Assembly (NCBI GenBank): GCA_024998625.1
Contig: JACOEL010000012.1
Span: 1-64,000, forward strand
Origin: Nitrospira sp.
Lineage (GTDB): Bacteria; Nitrospirota; Nitrospiria; Nitrospirales; Nitrospiraceae
Direction of reading: 5' to 3'
DNA: 64,000 nucleotides
In this document: piece by piece, positions 51,407 to 59,880 of the stretch
Layout: each line of letters opens with the position of its first letter
Numbering within the stretch: the stretch's first letter is position 1
Notes under the pieces: model-generated
What the model was told of the DNA's origin: nothing
Seen by the model: the letters and a program-made list of their open reading frames with translations, nothing else
The model's database searches: none
Translations under genes and position numbers: made by a program

Positions 51407-52217
51407 CTTTGACCGCCCCGGCGGACAACCCGCTCACAATCCATCGTTGGCACAACAGCACGACCACGATCAGCGGAAGGGTCGCCACCACGGAAGCCGC
51501 AGCCAGCTCGCCCCAGGGCATGGTGAATTCTCCCTGGAACAGGGCAATGCCGACAGGCAGGGTTTGTTGCTCCGGTTGGGTCAGGATCAAGAGCGCGAAG
51601 AAAAATTCGTTCCAGGCATAGATCAGAATCAAGATCGCCGCGGTGAAGATCCCCGGCGTCGCCAACGGAAGCGTGATCCTGAAGAGGGTTGCCCAGGGCC
51701 CGCAGCCATCTACGCGCGCGGCATCTTCCAACTCCGGCGGCAATTCTTTGAAGAAGCTGGCGAGAATCCAGATGGCCAACGGCAGGGTGAGGGCCACATA
51801 GGGCAACACGACGCCCCAACGGTGGTTGAGGCCGCCGATTGTGTCGAGCAGTCGCCAGACGGGCCCGGCAATGGCCATCTGGGGAAACATCGACACGCAG
51901 AGCAACACGGCCAGAATCCCTTGTTTGCCGGGAATGGTCAGCCGGGCCAGCGCGTAGGCGGCCGGGATGGCGAGCAAAAGGGCGAGCAGCGTGGTGGCCC
52001 CGGCCACGACGACGCTGTTCAACATATAGTCGAAGAGGTGATGGTCGAAGAGGGCAGAGCGATAGAATCCCAGGCTGCCTGATGGCCACCAGGCGGGCGG
52101 CGCGGCTTCGATCTCACCTTGCGACTTGAAGGATGTGAGGACGAACCAGAGGAAGGGCAGCAGGCTCAAGCCCACCGTGGCAAGGATGCCTAGTGCGAGG
52201 AGGAGCCGTCGATTCAT
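51402..52217 (-). CDS. Sugar ABC importer permease 2 (MalG-like)
   Basis: A 271-residue membrane protein. The ATG at 52217 overlaps the preceding permease stop (ATGA); the open frame continues to 52739 but only as an out-of-phase shadow. Six membrane segments are seen, with the CUT1 opening LSLLPFLWFVLTSFKSQGEI. The EAA loop ELPPELEDAARVDGCGPWATLFRITLPLATPG contacts the ATPase. Its TAG stop lies in the palindromic repeat at 51371-51406. It pairs with the permease at 52214 and the binding protein at 53122. Confidence 0.94.
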   Translation of the reverse strand: MNRRLLLALGILATVGLSLLPFLWFVLTSFKSQGEIEAAPPAWWPSGSLGFYRSALFDHHLFDYMLNSVVVAGATTLLALLLAIPAAYALARLTIPGKQGILAVLLCVSMFPQMAIAGPVWRLLDTIGGLNHRWGVVLPYVALTLPLAIWILASFFKELPPELEDAARVDGCGPWATLFRITLPLATPGIFTAAILILIYAWNEFFFALLILTQPEQQTLPVGIALFQGEFTMPWGELAAASVVATLPLIVVVLLCQRWIVSGLSAGAVKG

Positions 52218-53125
52218 GTTCGCCTGCGCTCCAGGAGACTCGACCCGATGGCGCGCAGGTACGTCAACGACAGCGCCAGGATTATCAGGAACACGGCCAC
52301 GGAGACGGCAGAGCCATATCCGATCCGGCCTTCCGTGAACAGGGTTTGGTAGCCATAGAACTGGAGGACCTGCGTGGCGTCGCCCGGGCCGCCTTGGGTC
52401 ATCACGAACACGAGATCGAAGACACGAAATGCATCCATGGTACGAAACAGTAGTGCGAGCAACAGCGCGGGCTTCAGCAGCGGAAGGGTGATGTGCCAAA
52501 ACCGTTGCCGGGCGGTAGCGCCATCGACCCGGGCGGCATCGTAGAGATCGTCTGGAATGACCTGGAGGCCGGCCAGGACCAGCAACGCGGCGAAGGAGGA
52601 TGTCTTCCAGACGTCCGCCAGTACGACGATGCCGAACGCCACGCTCGGATAGGCCAGCCAGGGGATGTAGTCGGTGACCTGTTCGCCGAACAACAATAAG
52701 TTTGCGAACCCGTACTGATCGTTGAAGATATAGCGCCACAGTTGCGACGCGACGACCGTCGGAATGGCCCAGGGAATCAGAATCGCCGCCCGCACGAGAC
52801 CGCGCCCGCGAAACCGCTCATGAATCACCAGCGCAATGATCAGTCCGCAGGCCAACTCCAGCAGCGTCGAAAGGACGACGAAGGCGAGGGTGACGGCCAG
52901 TGCCTGCTGCGCCACGGGATCACGGAGCAGCGCCACATAATTGTCCAGACCGACGAACGGACTGCCCAGTTGCGGCAATCCGATGTAGATATTGTGCAGG
53001 CTGAGCCAGAGCGAATCCAGAACCGGATACAGCGCAAAGACCATGGTCACCAGCAGCGCCGGGGCTACCATGGTCCAGGCCGCCAGATTCTCGCGATGTC
53101 GTAGAATCGAGGAGGCGCGGTTCAC
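52214..53125 (-). CDS. Sugar ABC importer permease 1 (MalF/UgpA-like)
   Basis: A 303-residue membrane protein, GTG start, overlapping the binding-protein stop (GTGA). Six membrane segments: AWTMVAPALLVTMVFALYPV opening, then QALAVTLAFVVLSTLLELACG and others. The EAA loop is VIPDDLYDAARVDGATARQRFWHITLPLLKP. The short N-terminus without extra MalF-type segments fits the UgpA/LacF-like subgroup. Solute probably an oligosaccharide or trehalose-like disaccharide; not readable from sequence. Confidence 0.94.
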   Translation of the reverse strand: MNRASSILRHRENLAAWTMVAPALLVTMVFALYPVLDSLWLSLHNIYIGLPQLGSPFVGLDNYVALLRDPVAQQALAVTLAFVVLSTLLELACGLIIALVIHERFRGRGLVRAAILIPWAIPTVVASQLWRYIFNDQYGFANLLLFGEQVTDYIPWLAYPSVAFGIVVLADVWKTSSFAALLVLAGLQVIPDDLYDAARVDGATARQRFWHITLPLLKPALLLALLFRTMDAFRVFDLVFVMTQGGPGDATQVLQFYGYQTLFTEGRIGYGSAVSVAVFLIILALSLTYLRAIGSSLLERRRT

Positions 53126-54492
53126 GGGACTTGTTCCCCCAGGGACAACAACCGATTGATCTGGGCATCGGCCGCAGTTGCTTCCTGCGCAAGATCGAGG
53201 TCGTCGATGGCGAGGGCGCGGCTGAAATACCGTTGCAGTAGATGCGAGATGGCGGGATACAGGGGGGAACGCGGGCGAGCGGTTGCGGACCGGAGGACGG
53301 CGAAGTGGTTACGGAGTTGCGGCGCTGCTGCCAGCAGGTCCGGATCGGAAAACAGCGCCTGACGGGAGGGCGCGATGCCGGCCTCCTGGGTGAATTTCTT
53401 TTGCATGGCCTGGCTGGAGAGAAACTCGATGAGCGCCCAGGCCTCGTCAGGGTGCTCCGAGTAGGCGCTGATACCGTAGAGCCAGCCGCCGAGTGCTGCG
53501 GCCGTGCGCCCCGGAGTGAACCCGGGAAGGGGCATCACGGCGACCTGTCCGGCGACGGTCGAGCGAGTCCGGTTGTTGGCCAGTTCCCAGGCATAGGGCC
53601 AGTTCCGGTGAAAGACTGCATGCCCTTGAAGAAAGACGGAGAGGGATTCCGGTTCTTGATAGGTCAACGCCGCGCGTGATGCAAGCCGGCCGATTACGCG
53701 CTCGCGAACGAACTGCACGGCGGCCATCGCTTCGGGTTGAGCCAGAGTGGAATGTGTTCCATCCGCGGTCAGCAGGCTTCCGCTGTGGCCGTCGATGAAC
53801 TCCAGCATGGTACAGACGAGGCCTTCGTACTGTTTGAATTGCGCCGTGTAGCCGCGCAGCGTCGGATTATTCCGCCGTTCCCCGGCGACAATCGTCTCGG
53901 CCTGCCGGGCCAGTTCGTCCCAGGTTGCCGGTGGTGAGAAGCCGTATTTGGTCAGCAAATCCGAGCGATAGTAGAGCAGGCCTGCATCGATGCGGCTCGG
54001 GACGCCGTAAAGATGGTCTGAATATCGTGTGACCTCAATGGTGGCGGGAAGAAACTCCTCACGCATGGCCGGAGTAAATCGCTCATCGAGCCGACGGGCC
54101 CAACCGGCTTCGGCAAACTCCGGCACCCAGATCACATCCATGAAAAAGACATCGACCGTGGCATCGCGATTCTTTAGCTTTTGCGTCAGGAGATCGTGAT
54201 AGGCGGTCGAGCTGTGCGGGGCCAGTTCGCGCACGACCGAAATATCAGGATGGGTTTTGGTGAACTCGGAGAGGGCCTCCTCCCATACGCGCGGGTGATC
54301 CGGTTTCCAGGAGATGAAACGTAGCGTGACGGAGGGAGCGTTCCCGCCCCCCATCTTCGACGGTGACTCAGCGTGGCTGGGGTTGCCTATGAACCCTGCA
54401 AGAAGGAAAACAAGCAGTCCGATCCAGCGAGGGACTCTCGAGGGAGGAACTGATGTGCGCGGGATGCGCTGAGAGGGGGGAATCCATCGCAT
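53122..54492 (-). CDS. Extracellular solute-binding protein of the sugar ABC importer
   Basis: A 456-residue periplasmic binding protein (family 1). A long basic N-terminus precedes a hydrophobic core (IGLLVFLLAGFIGNPSHA) and a probable Sec cleavage after SHA; no lipobox. Motifs: VTLRFISWKPDHPRVWEEAL, FFMDVIWVPEFAEAGWARRL, YGVPSRIDAGLLYYRSDLL and PLPGFTPGRTAAALGGWLYG. The pattern with DVIWVPEFA resembles ThuE-like trehalose/maltose-binding proteins. ATG 54492 or GTG 54495 starts it, with no ribosome site and a promoter only ten bases away, so the transcript may be leaderless. Confidence 0.92.
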   Translation of the reverse strand: MRWIPPSQRIPRTSVPPSRVPRWIGLLVFLLAGFIGNPSHAESPSKMGGGNAPSVTLRFISWKPDHPRVWEEALSEFTKTHPDISVVRELAPHSSTAYHDLLTQKLKNRDATVDVFFMDVIWVPEFAEAGWARRLDERFTPAMREEFLPATIEVTRYSDHLYGVPSRIDAGLLYYRSDLLTKYGFSPPATWDELARQAETIVAGERRNNPTLRGYTAQFKQYEGLVCTMLEFIDGHSGSLLTADGTHSTLAQPEAMAAVQFVRERVIGRLASRAALTYQEPESLSVFLQGHAVFHRNWPYAWELANNRTRSTVAGQVAVMPLPGFTPGRTAAALGGWLYGISAYSEHPDEAWALIEFLSSQAMQKKFTQEAGIAPSRQALFSDPDLLAAAPQLRNHFAVLRSATARPRSPLYPAISHLLQRYFSRALAIDDLDLAQEATAADAQINRLLSLGEQVP

Positions 54493-54502
54493 CACTCTAT
54501 AT

Positions 54503-54531
54503 CTTATACAGAGTCAGAGAGGTGGAAGCAA
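54503..54531 (-). promoter_or_regulatory. Promoter of the sugar ABC importer operon
   Basis: On the minus strand TTGCTT (54531-54526), a 17-base spacer, and TATAAG (54508-54503). The start would fall at ~54496, within four bases of the ATG at 54492, implying a leaderless or nearly leaderless mRNA. Confidence 0.45.
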
Positions 54532-54554
54532 AACCGGAACCGTCATTCCATCAG

Positions 54555-55493
54555 TTAGCGTGGCGTCGCGGTCTTGGCCTTTGCCATCATCTTGCAGTAG
54601 GAGCAGGTGTCGGCGGTGGTGGGTTGTCCGCAGGATTGGCAGGGGTGCAGGGTCCGCTGATCCTTCTCGGCCATGGATTCCTTGGGCACGTCCGGCTTGT
54701 TCTGCTTCTCAAGAAACCCCCAATAGAAACGTTGTTTCGTGCCGGGCGATTCCGTTTCCAGACGGTTGAGGACCTCTTTATAGAGGATCATCTTCGATCC
54801 CTTGGCCATGGGGCATTCTTCTACGATGTAGTCGATGCGATTGACGACCGCGTAAGCGGCGATCTCCCGTTCCGACAATCGACAGAGCGGCTTCACTTTC
54901 TTGGCGAAGCCTTCGACGGAGGCAGGAAGGGTCGGTCCTTGTTTCTCCAGATATTCATCCTGCCAGTGCAGCACATTACCTAAGAGGCGCGCGGCTTCGT
55001 CGTCCAGATTGTGGCCCGTGGCCATCACGTCATAGTCCTGTTCCACCGCCGCGCGATTGAACTGATACCGCTTGATGGTTCCACACGTCGAACAGGTCGG
55101 GCGATGAAGGACGGTGGCCAATTCACGAATGCCGCCGCCGGCTTCCTGCTCGACGACATGCACGATCAGTTTCGCGCCATGGGCGGCGGCCACGGTGTCT
55201 GCGTAGTGCCGCACTTTCCGGTGCGATTCATCGGAGTAGGCACCGATGCCGAGATTCACATACAGCGCGTCGGCGCGGTAGCCGAGGGTCAGCAGGATAT
55301 GCCACAGGGCGAGGCTGTCTTTACCCCCCGAGACGGCCACCAGGATGCGGTCCTCGGGCGCAAACATCTTGAACGACTTGATCGCGCGCGCGACCTGCTC
55401 GTGCATAAAGGTCGTAAAGCAGCCTTTGCAGAAGGCGGCATTGTGCCGTGGGAGGCTGATGACGGCCTTGGTCTTGCACTTGCCGCAATTCAT
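54555..55493 (-). CDS. ttuA: tRNA 2-thiolation enzyme, TtuA/NcsA type
   Basis: A 312-residue adenylating sulfurtransferase of the TtcA/TtuA family. All TtuA features are present: N-terminal zinc knuckle C3, C6, C22, C25; PP-loop SGGKDS (55-60); three Fe-S cluster ligands C134, C137 (TCSTCG) and C227 (EECPM); and C-terminal zinc knuckle C285, C288, C297, C300. Thermus TtuA makes 2-thiouridine at tRNA position 54 with sulfur from the ubiquitin-like TtuB; archaeal NcsA acts at U34. The neighbouring gene encodes a TtuB-like protein, which supports this branch over glutathione-free TtcA. Which uridine is modified here is unknown. Confidence 0.92.
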   Translation of the reverse strand: MNCGKCKTKAVISLPRHNAAFCKGCFTTFMHEQVARAIKSFKMFAPEDRILVAVSGGKDSLALWHILLTLGYRADALYVNLGIGAYSDESHRKVRHYADTVAAAHGAKLIVHVVEQEAGGGIRELATVLHRPTCSTCGTIKRYQFNRAAVEQDYDVMATGHNLDDEAARLLGNVLHWQDEYLEKQGPTLPASVEGFAKKVKPLCRLSEREIAAYAVVNRIDYIVEECPMAKGSKMILYKEVLNRLETESPGTKQRFYWGFLEKQNKPDVPKESMAEKDQRTLHPCQSCGQPTTADTCSYCKMMAKAKTATPR

Positions 55494-55537
55494 AACTGTT
55501 CCGTCAATCGTGAATGGTGAGAGGAAGATTGCACCGT

Positions 55538-55732
55538 TCAGCCGCCGGAGATCACCGGTCGGATTTCAACCTGGTCGGCGTCGGCGAGCATTTCATCTTC
55601 CGTGACGAGTTCATCTCCCCGGATGACGAGATGCGCCTCCATCACCAGATTAAGTTCGCGTAGCAACTCCTTGGTGCGTTTGGGCCCTTTGATTTCAACT
55701 TGGCGTTGCGGATGACTGAGTTGAACGATCAT
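55538..55732 (-). CDS. ttuB: Ubiquitin-like sulfur carrier (TtuB/MoaD/ThiS family)
   Basis: A 64-residue beta-grasp protein. The ATG at 55732 is used; a longer in-phase frame to 56155 overlaps the uridylyltransferase gene and is a shadow. The sequence opens MIVQLSHPQRQVEIKGPK, has the internal DELVTEDEMLADADQVEI typical of the fold, and ends VISGG, the Gly-Gly that is adenylated and thiocarboxylated by an E1-like enzyme. It lies 44 bases before the ttuA-like gene on the same strand, so it is the probable sulfur donor. No E1-like activator (MoeB/TtuC) is in the window. Confidence 0.88.
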   Translation of the reverse strand: MIVQLSHPQRQVEIKGPKRTKELLRELNLVMEAHLVIRGDELVTEDEMLADADQVEIRPVISGG

Positions 55733-55844
55733 GCGCGATGATACGGCTGAGTTGTGCGGGATTGCAAACGGTATGCGGAAGAGGGAATGAGTCCGAGAGG
55801 GCGTGACGCACTCCAATATGAGGAAAGACGGCCTTATGATTCGA

Positions 55845-56846
55845 TCAAATCTCCGCGTCTCGCAGGGCCTTCGCCGCTTCTTCCGGGGCGACTGGGTTGA
55901 TATAAAACCCGGTGCCCCATTCAAATCCGGCCACCTGGGTGAGTTTCGGGATGATCTCGATGTGCCAATGATAGTAGTCTCCGGTTTTTTCGTGCAGCGG
56001 CGAGCTGTGCAGGATGAAGTTGTAGGCCGGTCGAGCCAGCACGGCATCCATCCGGCGTAGCGCTTCGCCCAGCATAGGCGCCAGAAATTCGAACTGAGCA
56101 CGTTGGCATTCTTCGAAATATCCTGCGTGACGCTTAGGAAGGATCCACATTTCAAACGGAAAGCGGGGCGCGTAGGGGGTCAGGCAGACAAACTCCGGGT
56201 TCTCCAAGACCACGCGGGTGCCTTCCGACGATTCCTGCCGCAGGATGTCGCAATAGATGCAGCGTTCCTTCTGCTGGAAATGCTGCCGACATCCGTCGAT
56301 TTCTTCGATGACGCTGGTGGGCACGACCGGCAAGGCGATGAGCTGAGAGTGGCTATGCTCCAACGTGGCGCCCGCCGTGGCGCCCTGATTCTTGAAGATC
56401 AGAATATATCGCAACCTCAGATCCTTCTTGAGGTCGAGAATCCGGTCGCGATAGGCCCAGAGCACATCCTCCACCCGCTTGGCCGGCAGGTCGGCGAGGT
56501 GTTCCTTGTGATTGGGGGTTTCGATGATGACTTCGTGGGCGCCGATGCCGTTCATGCGGTCGTAGAGGCCGAGGCCTTCGCGTCCCATGTCGCCTTCGAC
56601 ATGCAGCGCGGGAAACTTATTGGGGATGACCCGCACGGTCCAATTCGGGCTGTCCGGTTCCGAGGCATGGGGCCGATAGGCGAGGATTTCTTTCGGCGTC
56701 AGACGTTCCTGTCCCGGGCAAAACGGACACATGGATGCAGAGGGAAGCGGCGCCGACGGCATAGAGACGTCTTGGGGGCGCCCGCCTCGTTCGGTTGAAA
56801 TGATGACCCAGCGGCCGACGATCGGGTCTCTTCTCAGTTCAGGCAT
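55845..56846 (-). CDS. galT: Galactose-1-phosphate uridylyltransferase family enzyme
   Basis: A 333-residue HIT-superfamily nucleotidyltransferase. The start at 56846 gives MPELRRDPIVGRWVIISTER, the canonical opening. Zinc ligands C40 and C43 (CPFCPG) and the active-site HSHSQ (164-168) are present; the family's usual motif is HPHxQ, so the middle Pro is Ser. A second Cys pair (CIYC) follows. It transfers UMP, or in some bacterial members ADP, between hexose-1-phosphates. The GH57 gene lies directly upstream and the importer downstream, suggesting alpha-glucan or galactose handling. Confidence 0.92.
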   Translation of the reverse strand: MPELRRDPIVGRWVIISTERGGRPQDVSMPSAPLPSASMCPFCPGQERLTPKEILAYRPHASEPDSPNWTVRVIPNKFPALHVEGDMGREGLGLYDRMNGIGAHEVIIETPNHKEHLADLPAKRVEDVLWAYRDRILDLKKDLRLRYILIFKNQGATAGATLEHSHSQLIALPVVPTSVIEEIDGCRQHFQQKERCIYCDILRQESSEGTRVVLENPEFVCLTPYAPRFPFEMWILPKRHAGYFEECQRAQFEFLAPMLGEALRRMDAVLARPAYNFILHSSPLHEKTGDYYHWHIEIIPKLTQVAGFEWGTGFYINPVAPEEAAKALRDAEI

Positions 56847-56949
56847 CTCGACTCCTCTAGTTGTCAATGGTCACTGTGCACTGCTCGATGTCCAATGATG
56901 GGGCGGATGGTGAGGACCTCATTGAACAGGGAGCATTGAGCGTTGTCGT

Positions 56950-59154
56950 TCAGACCCGCCACATGGTGGCCTCAAAGTCGTCCCCCGGCCGGTTGAGGGT
57001 GGCCGGGCTGTGGTGAGGATACCGCGCGATTTCCATCCCATGTTCCGACACCGTCAGGGTCAACCGTACTTCTGTGCCGATCTCGATGCCCAGTTCTTTG
57101 AATGGGATGCCCAACTCCAGAATTTTTCGCCGGCAGATCGTGCTGTAGGAGCCCCTGTCGCGATAGAGGCCGGATTCGTCTGCCCGGGAGAGCAGGAAGG
57201 TGTCAGCCCCTTCGGTCGTGAGGGCAAACGACAACTTATATTGCTGGATGCCTGAGCTGATGTAGAGGTCTGCGGTGCAGTGCTCCTGGCGCGTTTGAGA
57301 TCGTTCATCGAGATCCAGCCGAAGGTAGAGATGTTCGCGGTCGAATCCGAAGAAAATGGAGGTGAAGAGCCCTTCGGCCTTCCACATCGCTCCCAAAGGC
57401 GGCGTCGGGTTGATGGTACCGGCCCCGCGCCATTCGAAAAAATTGGAGACCATGCCGTCGAGGGTCGGGGTGATGAGCGCCAGCGGGAGTTGCACCAGGT
57501 CCAGGCCTTGCGGCGTGCGGGCCTCGACCAGGGGCTGATTCAAGATGTCGGGCGGCGTCACCCCGGCATAGGTCCAGACGTTGCGCAGATGCGTGCGGAA
57601 CAGGCGGTCGAATTCCTGTTTGTAGTCGGTGTCGAAGTCGTCACCGTACCACCAGAACCAGTCGCTGCCTTCGGCGGCATAGAGTTCGTCCCAGGCCGCG
57701 CGGGCCTTGTCCGGCGCCAACGAGGGCGTGAGATCCACGAGACGGGCCCGTGTGTGCTGCAGGAGGTCCCAGCCGCGATTGTCTTCCTGGTGGCCGATCC
57801 AGATTTTAAAGTCCTGGTTGATCCAGGAGCCGGAATGTAATTGATCGAGGCGTTGAGGGGGCGGAACTGACTCCAACGCGTGGCTCACGGTGTTCAATCG
57901 CACGCGGATGCCGTGGCCGATATGGAGCCCGTCCTGTTCGAAGGCGCGAAACAGCAGGGAGAGGAAGCGTTCACCACCGTCGTGGTAATGCTCCCATGGA
58001 TTCTCGCCGTCGAGAATCACGGCCAGGAGTCCGTTCTCCAGCGGAATGTCGTACGCAAGGCCACGGATCCGCCTGAGCACATCGTCGGCGGCCGATTCCG
58101 GGGTCGTCTTGTGATAGACGAAGCCGAAGGCATCGGAAATATCCCGGTCGCGGAACACCATCGTGAGCGGCTGCTCTGTGGTGCCGACTGCGTAGGGCTG
58201 ATAGAGATGATAATGACGATTCCAGGCCTGGTCGGCCATCTGGAGCGACCGGTAGAGGATACCTTCGTCTGTCGCCAGCCAGCGAATCCCGGCCTTGCCC
58301 AGGATAGGCAATAACTCGGGACAGACCGACCCTTCGGACGGCCAGAGCCCAGCCGGTGCACGGCCGAACGTGTGCGTATGGTAGTCGATCGCCCGTCGCA
58401 CCTGAGCTTCGGCATCGGCCGGCGCATGGAATCGAGCGGGCAGCGGCAGGTCCGGCCTGGCGCGGCGAGTGAATTCCGAGTCGATCACGAGCGGAAGAAT
58501 CGGGTGGAAAAACGGCGTGGTGGTCAATTCGATCTGCCCACGCTCCTGGAGCGCCTGATACATCGGAACAATCTGCCTGATTGCGGTCTGTTGCAGAGCC
58601 AGCACTTCCTGCTTGTCCTCTTCGGTGAATCCCCGATTCTTGGCGCGCAACTCCGCCAGACGTGGAAAGCGCTGCAGGCTGCCGTATCCGAACCAGGCCA
58701 GGTTGTGCCAGACCTGGAGGTCTAGAAATTCCTGCGTTGAAAACTGTCGAGCCAGACGATCGAGGTCTTGCCCCTGGACGTCGACGCCACGTTTCACCAG
58801 CAGTTCCTGATAGCGGGGAAAGGGGCGCACCATGGTGGCCCAATTGGCGGAAAAGAAATGGCGAATCAGGAAGGCCTTTTCAGTCGGGATCAGATCGGCC
58901 GCTGGGCGTTGCGCAGATTCCAGGAATAAATCGCGGACGCGGCCGGTGGAGAACTCTTCCAGTTGCAGTAGCAGCGATGGAGTGAAGTTAAAAGTCGAGT
59001 GAGCCTCGGGAAATCGCTCCAGCAGGAAGGCCATGTCGAAGTAGGCCTTGGTGGCGTGCAGACGTACCCAGGGCATACTCGCGGACCCCGTGAGCGGGTC
59101 CGTGTAATACGGCTGGTGCATATGCCAGAGGAAACAGAGTTGAATGGTTTTCAT
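56950..59154 (-). CDS. Glycoside hydrolase family 57 (alpha-glucanase/amylopullulanase-like)
   Basis: A 734-residue retaining alpha-glucan-active enzyme. GH57 motifs in order: LWHMHQPYY (1), a second His-containing region, LWPSEGSVCPE with the nucleophile Glu (~272), and AVILDGENPWEHY with the acid/base Asp (~379). The catalytic barrel fills ~1-480. A C-terminal ~170-residue beta domain (IFFGFDREHLYLRLDLDE, TEVRLTLTVSEHGMEIARYP) may bind substrate. No signal peptide is seen, so it is cytoplasmic and probably acts on glycogen or imported oligosaccharide. It is the first gene of the minus-strand run; the 157-base gap to the VanZ gene should hold both promoters. Confidence 0.93.
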   Translation of the reverse strand: MKTIQLCFLWHMHQPYYTDPLTGSASMPWVRLHATKAYFDMAFLLERFPEAHSTFNFTPSLLLQLEEFSTGRVRDLFLESAQRPAADLIPTEKAFLIRHFFSANWATMVRPFPRYQELLVKRGVDVQGQDLDRLARQFSTQEFLDLQVWHNLAWFGYGSLQRFPRLAELRAKNRGFTEEDKQEVLALQQTAIRQIVPMYQALQERGQIELTTTPFFHPILPLVIDSEFTRRARPDLPLPARFHAPADAEAQVRRAIDYHTHTFGRAPAGLWPSEGSVCPELLPILGKAGIRWLATDEGILYRSLQMADQAWNRHYHLYQPYAVGTTEQPLTMVFRDRDISDAFGFVYHKTTPESAADDVLRRIRGLAYDIPLENGLLAVILDGENPWEHYHDGGERFLSLLFRAFEQDGLHIGHGIRVRLNTVSHALESVPPPQRLDQLHSGSWINQDFKIWIGHQEDNRGWDLLQHTRARLVDLTPSLAPDKARAAWDELYAAEGSDWFWWYGDDFDTDYKQEFDRLFRTHLRNVWTYAGVTPPDILNQPLVEARTPQGLDLVQLPLALITPTLDGMVSNFFEWRGAGTINPTPPLGAMWKAEGLFTSIFFGFDREHLYLRLDLDERSQTRQEHCTADLYISSGIQQYKLSFALTTEGADTFLLSRADESGLYRDRGSYSTICRRKILELGIPFKELGIEIGTEVRLTLTVSEHGMEIARYPHHSPATLNRPGDDFEATMWRV

Positions 59155-59311
59155 CGGGAAGTTTCTTGCAGACTTCCGGGCAGTATGTCATAGGGGTAGG
59201 AGTGTTGCAATGAAAGGGCGGGATCGAGGAGGGCCTGTTTTCTTTCCGATCGGGTGAGAGCGATCAGGCGGTGTCGGACCGGCCGTGGTGCGAAACGGGG
59301 AGTCAGGCAGA

Positions 59312-59755
59312 ATGGAATCGAATCAGATGGTTTCGAGCGAGATACGTACAGAGCCGCTAGTGTCCCCCGTCTCGATTCTGCGGTATTGGGGACCGGTCTG
59401 CTCGTATGCCGGACTCATTTTCTTCGGGTCGTCGGTATCCAATCCACCGGAATCCGTTTCGTCATTATTGGGGAACATTTCCGACAAGATCTTGCATCTC
59501 TGCGAATACGGGGTTTTGGGGGCCTTAGCCTTTCGGGCCTGTCGCCATGGAGCGGGTGCCTGGGGGGCCCGACATGCTGTCATCGTGGCGGTGGCCGGTT
59601 GTGCGCTCTACGGCTTGAGCGATGAGATCCATCAATTGTTCGTGCCGCTTCGTCAGGGAGATCCGTTGGACCTGGTGGCCGATTCCCTGGGTGCCACGCT
59701 CGGGGCCTGGACCTGGCGTCTCACGGAACGGCGCGCGGTTCCGTCACCCCTATAG
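59312..59755 (+). CDS. VanZ-like membrane protein
   Basis: A 147-residue inner-membrane protein. ATG 59312 follows GGGGAG; GTG 59285 is in frame. Four hydrophobic segments carry the VanZ signature: YWGPVCSYAGLIFFGSSVS, DKILHLCEYGVLGALAFRA, and GLSDEIHQLFVPLRQGDPLDLVADSLGA. Founder VanZ gives low-level teicoplanin resistance, but most chromosomal members have no known role. It converges on the aldo/keto reductase gene. Confidence 0.88.
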   Translation: MESNQMVSSEIRTEPLVSPVSILRYWGPVCSYAGLIFFGSSVSNPPESVSSLLGNISDKILHLCEYGVLGALAFRACRHGAGAWGARHAVIVAVAGCALYGLSDEIHQLFVPLRQGDPLDLVADSLGATLGAWTWRLTERRAVPSPL

Positions 59756-59880
59756 ACTCGACGCGTCCCGCCCGGCCCTATCTCATCGATTCTTCCCGCA
59801 GTGTTTCTCCGACCTTCGCTCCGTTCCGTGCGTGATGACGATTCAGATGGTCTGCTGAGCGTGCCCTCCGTTTTCAGCCT

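Noticed and set aside
55733-56155. Longer 205-residue form of the ubiquitin-like protein
   Set aside because: The extra ~140 residues overlap the galT-like gene out of phase and have no fold features; ATG 55732 gives a complete beta-grasp domain.
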